22,389 nt of DNA from positions 1 through 22,389 of the forward strand of contig JBBQPM010000110.1 of the NCBI GenBank assembly GCA_038217425.1, in the 5' to 3' direction. The position numbers and the translations under genes were made by a program. Shown here one piece after another: positions 15,422-22,389 of this stretch (positions are counted from its first letter, which is position 1; each line of letters starts with the position of its first letter). The notes beneath the pieces were generated by a model that was not told the origin of the DNA, searched no databases, and was given only the letters and a program-made list of their open reading frames with translations. This stretch comes from JAIEPT01 sp038217425 (lineage in GTDB: Bacteria > Planctomycetota > Planctomycetia > Gemmatales > Gemmataceae).

Positions 15422-18002
15422 CGATCCAAACTCCTCGCGAATCCAGCGGCATCATTTCGATATCGAGATAAAGCTGCTGGCGTAAAACCTGGTAGTTGAT
15501 CCACAGGGTGAGTAATTGCGACTGCGTCTGCGGCAGGCGGGCGTAGGCCTGCAAAAGCTGCTGGGTCAGGGCGGCGGCGGAGGCGGCGTTGTTGCCGTCG
15601 CCGCCAGGGGGCTGCGGGGCGCGAAACGTCTCCAGCGAGCTTTCCACCTGCTGATACGCCAGCTCGACGGCCTGCTGCTGGATTTTATAGTTCTTCGCGA
15701 GCACCTGAAGTTGGCGGATGTCGGTGCGGACCTGATTGGCGATCTGGTCCTCGGTCGACATCAAGTTGCGCCGGGCCCGCTGATAGGCGATCAGACTGGC
15801 CCGGTAACTATTCCGCTCCGCGACGCGAACTAGGGGCAATTCCGCGTTCAGAAACAACTGGTGGCGGGTTCGTTCCTGCTCAAACAAAAGCGGCGTGCCT
15901 CGGCCCGGGGGCGTCGAGCTATCTACATGATATCCGACATTGAACACGCCGAGCAAAGAATTCGCGAAAACTGCCAGTTGTCGCCAGGAATCGACGACTT
16001 GCGCGCGGGTGTTCATGAGATCCAGGCGATTCTCGTACGCCGTCTTGACCGCGATTTCATACGCCGGCTCCAGGTCCGATTCCAGTAGGTCGACGCCGTT
16101 CACGTGGACCGGCGGCAGCTTCGTCCACGAACTGCGAATCCGGCTGAAGCGTTCGTTGCTTGCTTCGCCCAGGACTTCCGCCGCGGTGGCGCGGACCTCG
16201 CGGAAGGCGGCCTGTTGCACGTCGCGTTTGATTTTTTCCGTCGGCGCGCCTTGCCAGGGACCCGATTCGTAACGCCGCACGGCCTGCTCCAACTCGCCCA
16301 GCGGCAAGTCCGACAGGATCTCTTGAAGCCGGGCCGACTCTTGGGGACTGAGGGTCTTGCCTTCTTCCTCCTGCTTGTCGCGCAGCTCGAGCAACTTGTT
16401 GCGCTCTTGCCGTAGGCTGAAGAGTTTGTCACGCACTCCTTTATCGTCCAGGACCGACGTGGTCCAGGCTGCAAAGCGCGTCGGGATCGTCTTCTGGAAG
16501 CGCGGGGCGCCCCGCACGAGCGGCGAATCCGTCATGAGCGAACGTAGCCGGGCGCGGATCTGCGCGAATTCGGCGATGTCGTCGAAGCGCTCGAGGGCGG
16601 CGAGCGCCTGTTCGAACTGCTCGAGGAGTTCCTCATACGCCTGGTATTGGAGGAAGATGGGCCGAATGTAATCGCCGTCGAGTTCGAGCGGCACGGTGAG
16701 GGGGACGCCGAGTTGGAGTTTGAAGCGGTCGAGGGAATCGCGCATGTTTTGATCGGCCTGGAGCAGATTCGATTGGCTCTGCAGAAGTTGTAGCTGGACC
16801 TGGCCGACCTGCAGCGAGGGGACGCGTCCGCCTTCCTCGTAAGCTTCGAAGAGTTTGAGGATTTTTTCGAGTCGAGTGACATTGGCGCGTTCGACGGCGA
16901 GGAGGGCGCGGCGCAGGATGGTGGTGAGGTACCCTTCGGAAGGCGCGGCAATGCCGGTGCTGAGATTGATGCGACCGGAGGCGGAGGGGGTGATCTGCGG
17001 CCCGGCGGGATTGCCGGAACCGAGCGAGACCTGCCCCGCGCCGATGTTGGCGCCGAAACCGCCGATCAGGCTGAGGGAGGGTCCGAAATCGCCGCCTCCG
17101 GAGATGTACTGGTAGAACTCCTTGCGGTAGCGGGCGTACTGACGAATGTCGTAAAGAAGATTGCGTTCGGTCTGGGTGAGAGGTTCCAGGGTGACCGCCT
17201 TGCCGCCGCCTTGAAGGAGAGGTTGGATGGCGTCGAAGTTGACGGTCGAGACGCTGATGGTCTTGTTGGCCATCGTCCCCGAGAGATTGATGACGGTGCG
17301 GTTGGCGAACGAAGCCAGGAGCAAGGCGCCCGAGGGAAGCAGCTTGCTGACGCCAGCGTCGGAGTTGAGCCGCCAGCGGTAACCCTGGCCGGGCGGAAGC
17401 TGGGCGCCGGTTCGTTCGTAGATTCCCTGGTGCGCGTCGTAGAACTGGGCGGCGAAGCTAAAACGCTCCAGCGTCACGGGCAGGGCCGACAGGTAAAGCT
17501 GTTCGCGCCGCGACTGAAACTCCCGGCTATTGACCAGGCCGAGTTCGATCGATTGATCCATCGTGAGCAGAAACGGATTCTCGCCCGAGTCGTTCTTCTT
17601 GGGCTCGTCGAGATATTGAACCTGCTTGACGCTCGGCAGATTGGCGTCGACGGTAATGGGCAGGACGGCGCGGTTGCTCGCGTCCCAGTAGCGGAGCAGA
17701 TCGAGATAGCCGGTCCCTTCCCAGGACCCTTCGCCGGCATGTCCGGGTTTCTGCGGGTTCGGCGCGAGGAGCTTGGCGGCGGGATCGTCCGGGGGCATGG
17801 GGGGACGATCGGGCTTGGCCGGGTCGGCGAAGCGAGCGTTGGGATCGGGGTAGACGTGGTAGTTCTCGATCTTCCAGAACGGGAAGACGTCCTTTTGCCG
17901 CAAGAGCCCGTCGACTTCGCGGTCGACGTTGTTGCGGTAGAACTGCCGAGTGCAGCCAGAACCGGTGAAGATCAGAGCGAGTAATAGCAGAAGCCGAACC
18001 AT
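15366..18002 (-). CDS. TolC-family outer-membrane efflux protein, oversized putative lipoprotein
   Basis: 878 aa, nearly twice the usual 420-500 aa of TolC proteins. The signal sequence MVRLLLLLALIFTGSGC ends in Cys17, suggesting a lipoprotein, although the lipobox is imperfect (Gly at -3). Residues about 25-140 are a Pro-rich extension (RPPMPPDDPAAK) without known domains. The rest has long helices rich in Gln, Leu, Glu and Arg with TolC-like patterns (ERANVTRLEKILKLFEAYEEGGRVPSLQ region; YEIAVKTAYENRLDLMNTRAQVVDSWRQL; YQQVESSLETFRAPQ). It would form the outer-membrane duct of the pump. I chose the ATG at 18002 because it starts the signal sequence and has GGGAGGG at 18009-18015 on the minus strand. 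In-frame sequence up to 18143 lacks support. It is first in the pump operon. Confidence 0.88.
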   Translation of the reverse strand: MVRLLLLLALIFTGSGCTRQFYRNNVDREVDGLLRQKDVFPFWKIENYHVYPDPNARFADPAKPDRPPMPPDDPAAKLLAPNPQKPGHAGEGSWEGTGYLDLLRYWDASNRAVLPITVDANLPSVKQVQYLDEPKKNDSGENPFLLTMDQSIELGLVNSREFQSRREQLYLSALPVTLERFSFAAQFYDAHQGIYERTGAQLPPGQGYRWRLNSDAGVSKLLPSGALLLASFANRTVINLSGTMANKTISVSTVNFDAIQPLLQGGGKAVTLEPLTQTERNLLYDIRQYARYRKEFYQYISGGGDFGPSLSLIGGFGANIGAGQVSLGSGNPAGPQITPSASGRINLSTGIAAPSEGYLTTILRRALLAVERANVTRLEKILKLFEAYEEGGRVPSLQVGQVQLQLLQSQSNLLQADQNMRDSLDRFKLQLGVPLTVPLELDGDYIRPIFLQYQAYEELLEQFEQALAALERFDDIAEFAQIRARLRSLMTDSPLVRGAPRFQKTIPTRFAAWTTSVLDDKGVRDKLFSLRQERNKLLELRDKQEEEGKTLSPQESARLQEILSDLPLGELEQAVRRYESGPWQGAPTEKIKRDVQQAAFREVRATAAEVLGEASNERFSRIRSSWTKLPPVHVNGVDLLESDLEPAYEIAVKTAYENRLDLMNTRAQVVDSWRQLAVFANSLLGVFNVGYHVDSSTPPGRGTPLLFEQERTRHQLFLNAELPLVRVAERNSYRASLIAYQRARRNLMSTEDQIANQVRTDIRQLQVLAKNYKIQQQAVELAYQQVESSLETFRAPQPPGGDGNNAASAAALTQQLLQAYARLPQTQSQLLTLWINYQVLRQQLYLDIEMMPLDSRGVWIDEYRARTIPQIPVPPVVK

Positions 18003-18243
18003 CGAGGCCCCTCCCGGCGAAAGTGCCGCTACCACCGTTATCGGCGTCAAAGTCTGTGCAGCTTGACAGGAACTTTGCGCCGCTCCGATCGGTAAAATGG
18101 GAACCCCTGCACTCTTCCTCGCTTCGCGCCACGGCGACCGCACGAATCCTGCGGGGCCGTATCAAGTCTGCGGCTCCGTTCGCCGATGATGTGAGTTGCC
18201 CGGTTTCTCCAGAGACCGGGCATTTCCGGGACGCGGATCCATT
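18003..18243. other. Divergent intergenic region between pump and kinase genes
   Basis: 241 bases that should hold promoters for the pump operon (minus) and the kinase (plus). TAAAAT at 18093-18098 is a weak -10 candidate on the plus strand; TTGACA at 18063-18068 is 24 bases away, too far to pair with it. No convincing minus-strand promoter was found. A short hairpin lies at 18198-18221. Confidence 0.5.
18198..18221 (+). promoter_or_regulatory. Hairpin in the kinase 5' leader
   Basis: GCCCGGTTTCT at 18198-18208 pairs with 18211-18221; one G-U pair is needed in RNA, and the loop is very tight. It ends 22 bases before the kinase ATG. It could be a terminator-like or translation-modulating structure, but no T-run follows. 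Confidence 0.4.
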
Positions 18244-18990
18244 ATGCATAACCCCAACATTCCCGGCTACGATCTGCATGAATGCCTGGGAGTCGGCGCC
18301 CAATCCGCAGTCTACTCCGCCGTGTGCCGGGAGACTGCCGAGCCGTGCGCCGTCAAGGTGCTGCGGCCCCAGTGGGAATCGCATCCGCACGCCATCAAGC
18401 TGCTGCAGCGGGAGACGCGTGCCCTCGCCGGCCTGCGTCATCCGCACGTCGTCCAGATCAAGCGAGCGTTCGTGATCCGGGCGCCTCACTTTCTCGTCAT
18501 GGATCTGCTCCCGGGGCGATCGCTGCGCACGCTCCTGAAGGAAGGCGCTCTGCCCGTCGAGCAGATTGCCGGGATTCTGCGGGACCTGGCCGAGGCGCTG
18601 GTCGTCGTGCATCGAGCCGGATTCGCGCACGGCGACGTCACGCCCGACAACATACAGATCGCGCCAGCGGGGGCCGTGCTGCACGACTTCGGCTGCGCGC
18701 GCCGGCTCGAAGGCGATCTGGAACCGAATGCGCTTTTGGGAGACGAGGCGTATCGGGCGCCGGAACTGACCGGCTCGCGGCCGCGCAGCCATCGGCGTAG
18801 CGATCTGTATTCCCTCGGCAAAACTCTCCGTGACATGCTGGTCTCGGCGGGAGATGTGCCGGAGTATTTCCCGCAGCTCGCGGACTATCTGGTCCGTCCC
18901 GATCCGGCGCAGCGGCCCCATCCGCAGCGGTTGGTCAACGAGCTGCACTTGTATCAAGTCGGGAAGACGTCTTTGCGTCGTGCTTCATGA
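18244..18990 (+). CDS. Small soluble Ser/Thr protein kinase with altered catalytic loop
   Basis: 248 aa, only a kinase domain, with no transmembrane or sensor domain. Visible motifs are the Gly-rich loop LGVGAQSAVY (15-24), ATP-binding K38 in CAVKVL, helix C E58, catalytic loop HGDVTPDN at 129-136 (D131, N136), DFG at 148-150, APE at 172-174 and SDLYSLG with D187. The usual HRD is HGD here and the usual catalytic-loop Lys is Thr133. Activity is still plausible because K38, E58, D131, N136 and D148 are kept. The Arg loss suggests that activation does not depend on a phosphorylated activation loop. I chose the ATG at 18244; a longer reading from a TTG at 18196 runs through the hairpin. The esterase gene follows after 31 bases, and the pump operon is divergent. 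The substrate is unknown. Confidence 0.9.
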   Translation: MHNPNIPGYDLHECLGVGAQSAVYSAVCRETAEPCAVKVLRPQWESHPHAIKLLQRETRALAGLRHPHVVQIKRAFVIRAPHFLVMDLLPGRSLRTLLKEGALPVEQIAGILRDLAEALVVVHRAGFAHGDVTPDNIQIAPAGAVLHDFGCARRLEGDLEPNALLGDEAYRAPELTGSRPRSHRRSDLYSLGKTLRDMLVSAGDVPEYFPQLADYLVRPDPAQRPHPQRLVNELHLYQVGKTSLRRAS

Positions 18991-19021
18991 TCCGCCGCCT
19001 GCACCCTGTGGAAACGCACCA

Positions 19022-20065
19022 ATGAGTCGATGGATGCTGACTTCGTGGGTCGTCCTGGGACTTCTCCCTGCCCCGCTCCCGGCCGGTTTCTGGACCATTC
19101 GCGGCGCCCTGGACCGCGTCAACCGCGAGATCTGCGGCCAAGTCCTGGACTTCACGCACAACCACGGACAGGATCGCCGAATCTGGTCCAAGGCGCTGCA
19201 GCAAAAACGCGATCTCTACGTCTACCTGCCGCCTCGCTTCGATCCGAAAAAACAATACCCGCTCGCGATCTTCCTGCACGGCGCGACCCAGGACGAGCAG
19301 TTTTTCGTTGAAAAAATCGTGCTCGGCTTCGACAAAGCGATGGCCGACGGAAAGCTGCCCCCGTGCATTATCGCCTGTCCCGACGGCAGCCTGGGGGGGC
19401 ATCCGTCATTTTTTCGCATCGCCAGCTTCTTCGCCAATACCGACGCCGGATGCTACGAAGATTATCTTATGACCGACGTCTGGAACTTCCTGATGGAGAC
19501 GTTCCCGATCCGCCCGGAACGGGAATGGCACGCGCTGATGGGCGTCTCGATGGGGGGCTCGGCCGCCTTCGCCAACGCCATCAAGCATCGCGATCGGGTC
19601 AAGATCGCCGTGGGTTTTATGCCGGTGCTGAACTCGCGCTGGGTCGATTCTCACGGCCGATTCATGACCCCGTTCGACGAGAACTGTTGGGGCTGGCGCG
19701 AACGCGTCAATCCGCTCGAAGTGGTCGGCAGGCCCAAGGGGACTTTCGTCGTTCGCTTTAACGATCTGTACGGCCCCACCGTCGGGAACGATTCCCAGTC
19801 GATCGCCAAGCTGAGCCGGTTTAACCCGATCGAGATGTTGGAAGCCTACGACGTAAAGCCCGGCGAACTCGACTTGTTCATCGCGTACGGCGGCAAGGAC
19901 GAGTTCAACGTCGCGGCCCAGGTCGATAGTTTCCTGCACGTCTGCCGACAGCGCGGCATTGTCGTCGAGTCGGTCTTCGATCCCGAAGGCAAGCACGACC
20001 CAGTAAGCGGCCGAAAGCAATTGCCCGCGGCACTGGAGTGGGCGTCCAAACGTCTGGCACCGTGA
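19022..20065 (+). CDS. Exported esterase-family alpha/beta hydrolase
   Basis: 347 aa with an N-terminal signal-like segment (MSRWMLTSWVVLGLLPAPLPAG). Strand and oxyanion region LAIFLHGATQ (81-90) and the nucleophile elbow GVSMGG at 174-179 (Ser176) match the esterase D/enterochelin esterase-like family. The likely acid is Asp293 (YGGKDEFN) and the likely base His325 (EGKHDP). Enzymes of this type cleave carboxylic esters such as acetyl or feruloyl groups on polysaccharides, or siderophore esters; the substrate cannot be told from sequence. The start at 19022 fits the signal peptide, with GTGGAAA at 19008-19014 as a modest ribosome binding site. The frame extends into the kinase gene but that part is a shadow. 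It probably shares a transcript with the kinase. Confidence 0.88.
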   Translation: MSRWMLTSWVVLGLLPAPLPAGFWTIRGALDRVNREICGQVLDFTHNHGQDRRIWSKALQQKRDLYVYLPPRFDPKKQYPLAIFLHGATQDEQFFVEKIVLGFDKAMADGKLPPCIIACPDGSLGGHPSFFRIASFFANTDAGCYEDYLMTDVWNFLMETFPIRPEREWHALMGVSMGGSAAFANAIKHRDRVKIAVGFMPVLNSRWVDSHGRFMTPFDENCWGWRERVNPLEVVGRPKGTFVVRFNDLYGPTVGNDSQSIAKLSRFNPIEMLEAYDVKPGELDLFIAYGGKDEFNVAAQVDSFLHVCRQRGIVVESVFDPEGKHDPVSGRKQLPAALEWASKRLAP

Positions 20066-20136
20066 GCCGGAGGCTAAATTACCCATTTTAATGTTTCGCG
20101 CGGAACATACGTTTACCATCTCTTTTCGATCGGCGC

Positions 20137-20163
20137 TTGACGCCCGACCTCGCGGCTGACAAT
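20137..20163 (+). promoter_or_regulatory. Possible promoter for the PA14-cytochrome gene
   Basis: TTGACG at 20137-20142 and GACAAT at 20158-20163 are 15 bases apart, slightly short of optimal. They lie about 40 bases before the start at 20204. The preceding stretch 20074-20100 is unusually AT-rich for this window (AAATTACCCATTTTAATG), as in promoter upstream regions. Confidence 0.3.
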
Positions 20164-20203
20164 CTGGTGTCATGCCTTCGTCCGTCTTCCGCGAGTGTCT
20201 GCC

Positions 20204-22389
20204 ATGCGATTTCCCGCCGTCCTCTTCACCTGTACCTGCGCCGGTTTCCTCAGTGCCGCGCCGCTCGACGTCGAGCCCGAAGACGTCAAACCCGGACTCC
20301 TGGCCGAGTACCGTTCGCTCGTCGATCCGGCAGCCAAGCTCGCGCGCGTCGAGGTGAAGCCGGCGTTCACGCTCGGCCTTTCCAGCCCGCATCCACGCCT
20401 CCCTCCCGGACCGTTCGAAGTCACCTGGACCGGGCTCGTGCTCCTCCGCGATCCGGGACCGGTCGCCTTCGACGCCTTCGTCGGCGGCGACATCACCCTT
20501 GAAATCGACGGCGCCATCGTCCTTCAGGGTCAGGGGAAATCCGAACACGCGAAGGTCGTCGGCAAGCCGGCGCAACGCGCCAACGGTTACTATCGACTCA
20601 CGCTCCGGTATCGATCGCTGCCGGACGTCCCCGCGCGGTTGCAAGTCTGGTGGCAGGCGCCGAGCTTCACGCGTGAACCGCTGCCGGCCTGGCGTCTGAG
20701 CCATCTCGTCTCCGAATACCCCGTTGCTGCCAAGCTGGAAGAACGGATCACCCGCGGCAAGACGGTCGCGGGCCGCCTGGGGTGTGCACGCTGCCATGCC
20801 TCGGCGTTTCCGTCGGTCGCCGAGACGCCGCCGGGGCCTTCGCTCGCGGATCTCAAGGGGCGCGTGACGCGCGACTGGCTGCTGCGCTGGCTCGAGAATC
20901 CGTCGCAGGTCCACGCGGACGCGCGCATGCCGGCGCTCTTCGCACCGGACCGCGCCGGCTTCGTCGAACGCTGGATCGTCGCCGAGTTCCTGACCGGCGA
21001 CGTTTCTCGGCCCGAACCGGCGGGGAGTCATCGCGAAGGGATGAAGCAATTTCAGAGTCTCGGCTGCGTCGCCTGCCATTTCATTCCCGATATTCCCCGC
21101 ACGCAGCAGCCCGACCTCGATCGCATCGCGCTACGCGGCCTCGGCGATCGCATGAACGCCGAGACGCTCACAGCGTTCCTCGCCAATCCGCATGGCCGAT
21201 ATCCGGACGGCCGTATGCCGCGGCAGCCAGTCACGCCGATCCAGGCGCGCGACATCGCTGCGTATCTGCTGCTGTGGTCGCCGTCGCTCAAGCTCGATCC
21301 CCTCCCCGCGCCGTCGGCCGACGAGATCGAGGCCGTCAAAAAACGTCTGCAGTCCAAGAACCCGGCGACGGCGCTAATGCTGGAGAAACGTTGCTCGGCG
21401 TGCCACGTCGGCGTCGGCGCGACGATCCCCGCCGATGTGCCCGTGAAGAACTGGGACGACGGGTGCTTCGGCGGCAAAACGTTGCCGCGCTTCACGCTCG
21501 CAGCGAAGGAGGATCTGCAAGCGTTCGCAAAAATCGCCGCCGGCGAAAAACATCCGTCGCCGTTCGCGGCCCGGCAGCAGCAGCTCGAGCGCGCCGGTTG
21601 TGTCCGCTGTCACGCCCGCGATACCGATCGCCCGTCGGGGCTGGAGTTCGCGAGCAGCACGCTGGGGGGCGCGTACCTGCAGTACATCCCGTTTCAGAAG
21701 ACGCCCCGGCTCACGAATCCGCATCAACGTTTCACGCGCAGCCATCTGGCCAGCGCCGTGCGCGAAGGCGTCGCCGGCCTGCGCGCCGAGCGCTACACCT
21801 TTCGCATGCCCGCGTTCGGCCACGATGCCGAGACGCTCGTACTCGCCCTCGCGGAGGCGGACGGTGAACTCCCCGCGGCGACCGATCCCCCGCAACCGAC
21901 GCCGCTCGATCCCACCGCAGCCTCGCTGGTCGGACCGCAACTCATCGGCTTCGGCGGCTACTCGTGCGTCTCGTGCCATCTCTGGAAGGGACAAAAACTT
22001 GCCGAATCCGACCCCGGCAACCAAGGGACCGACCTCACGCGCGTCGCCGGCCGGCTGCGCCGCGACTGGTTCGACGCCTATCTTGAAGACCCCGCGCGAT
22101 TCCATCCCGGCACGCCGATGCCCAGCATTTTCATGAAGGGCAAACCGGCCCGGCTCACCTCCGTCCTCGACGGCGACGCCCTTCGCCAGCGCGACGCCCT
22201 CTGGCACTACTTCGCGCTCGGCAAAAACGCGCCGAGCCCCAAGCCCCCCGCGCCGTTGCCGGTGCTCGTGCCGCTCGGGTCCGTCGTCGTCGCCCAGATT
22301 CCGATGCATCTGCCGGGCGGCGAACTCCTCGAGAGCCTCACTTTACTGAACGCGTCGGACGATCTACTGATCTACGACCTCGGCGCCGG
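20204..22389 (+). CDS. Exported PA14-domain pentahaem c-type cytochrome, partial
   Basis: Incomplete at the window end: 728 residues are visible with no stop. A short signal peptide (MRFPAVLFTCTCAGFLSAA) is followed by a beta-rich PA14-like domain at about 28-175 (GLLAEYRSL, VTWTGLVLL, FDAFVGGDITLEIDG, GYYRLTLRY). Five CxxCH haem motifs follow at 194-198 (CARCH), 288-292 (CVACH), 397-401 (CSACH), 466-470 (CVRCH) and 588-592 (CVSCH). Met-Pro motifs that could give axial ligands follow four of them (RMPAL, RMPRQ, RMPAF, PMPSI); the third motif lacks one. PA14 domains often bind carbohydrate, so the protein may couple glycan binding to electron transfer; that is inference. The last visible stretch (VPLGSVVVAQIPMHLPGGELLESLTLL) begins a further domain I do not recognise. 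The ATG at 20204 has only a weak ribosome binding site. Confidence 0.88.
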   Translation, partial: MRFPAVLFTCTCAGFLSAAPLDVEPEDVKPGLLAEYRSLVDPAAKLARVEVKPAFTLGLSSPHPRLPPGPFEVTWTGLVLLRDPGPVAFDAFVGGDITLEIDGAIVLQGQGKSEHAKVVGKPAQRANGYYRLTLRYRSLPDVPARLQVWWQAPSFTREPLPAWRLSHLVSEYPVAAKLEERITRGKTVAGRLGCARCHASAFPSVAETPPGPSLADLKGRVTRDWLLRWLENPSQVHADARMPALFAPDRAGFVERWIVAEFLTGDVSRPEPAGSHREGMKQFQSLGCVACHFIPDIPRTQQPDLDRIALRGLGDRMNAETLTAFLANPHGRYPDGRMPRQPVTPIQARDIAAYLLLWSPSLKLDPLPAPSADEIEAVKKRLQSKNPATALMLEKRCSACHVGVGATIPADVPVKNWDDGCFGGKTLPRFTLAAKEDLQAFAKIAAGEKHPSPFAARQQQLERAGCVRCHARDTDRPSGLEFASSTLGGAYLQYIPFQKTPRLTNPHQRFTRSHLASAVREGVAGLRAERYTFRMPAFGHDAETLVLALAEADGELPAATDPPQPTPLDPTAASLVGPQLIGFGGYSCVSCHLWKGQKLAESDPGNQGTDLTRVAGRLRRDWFDAYLEDPARFHPGTPMPSIFMKGKPARLTSVLDGDALRQRDALWHYFALGKNAPSPKPPAPLPVLVPLGSVVVAQIPMHLPGGELLESLTLLNASDDLLIYDLGA

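Noticed and set aside
18063..18098. Full sigma-70 promoter from TTGACA and TAAAAT
   Set aside because: The two boxes are 24 bases apart, too far for a standard promoter.
19406..21079. 557-aa open frame on the minus strand
   Set aside because: It runs opposite the esterase gene, an AT-rich intergenic gap and the cytochrome gene at once, and has no signal peptide or known motif.
1..22389. Mobile element, prophage, CRISPR or defence island
   Set aside because: No transposase, integrase, phage structural gene, regularly spaced repeat array or recognised defence domain was seen on either strand; the repeats found are single palindromes.

Overview
The window looks like chromosomal DNA from a planctomycete, most likely a Gemmata-like member of the Planctomycetota. 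It is GC-rich. It carries families that are typical of that phylum: a DUF1549/DUF1553 (PSCyt2/PSD1) protein, a Tat-exported DUF1501 protein, a PQQ-like propeller opening with a DWPQW motif, a multi-EF-hand secreted protein, a PA14-plus-multihaem cytochrome and a stand-alone Ser/Thr kinase. The assignment is inferred from gene content; no rRNA or other phylogenetic marker lies in the window. I found no tRNA, rRNA, CRISPR array, transposase or integrase.

Layout. (1) 1-1607: a minus-strand fused substrate-binding/permease protein of a polar amino acid ABC transporter, with a hairpin and direct repeats after its stop. (2) 1771-2680: a secreted leucine-rich-repeat-like protein, broken by a one-base frameshift at 2166-2168. 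(3) 2692-2809: a cluster of short palindromes. (4) 2885-8791: a tight five-gene plus-strand operon encoding exported proteins: PQQ-like propeller, PSCyt2/PSD1 protein, thioredoxin-fold redoxin, DUF1501 protein and six-EF-hand protein. (5) 8778-9194: a small exported Gly/Asn/Gln/Tyr-rich protein, convergent with the operon and overlapping its end. (6) 9455-11203: an exported DUF885 metallopeptidase. (7) 11272-18002: a minus-strand operon for a MacAB-TolC-like efflux system, in the order outer-membrane factor, membrane-fusion protein, ATPase, permease. The ATPase-permease pair is bracketed by two copies of one palindromic repeat. (8) 18244-20065: divergent from the pump, a small Ser/Thr kinase followed by an esterase-family hydrolase. 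(9) 20204 to the window end: an incomplete exported PA14-pentahaem cytochrome.

How the genes fit together. Almost every product carries a signal peptide, membrane anchor or Tat signal, so the region mainly encodes cell-envelope functions: redox proteins (one single-haem and one pentahaem protein, a redoxin), calcium binding, peptide and ester hydrolysis, and transport. The most unusual non-coding feature is the density of hairpin-forming intergenic elements, of at least four sequence types in 22 kb. I see no clear defence system or mobile element. The best candidates for something new are the repeat-bracketed pump genes, the oversized pump periplasmic parts, the five-gene surface operon and the PA14-pentahaem protein.
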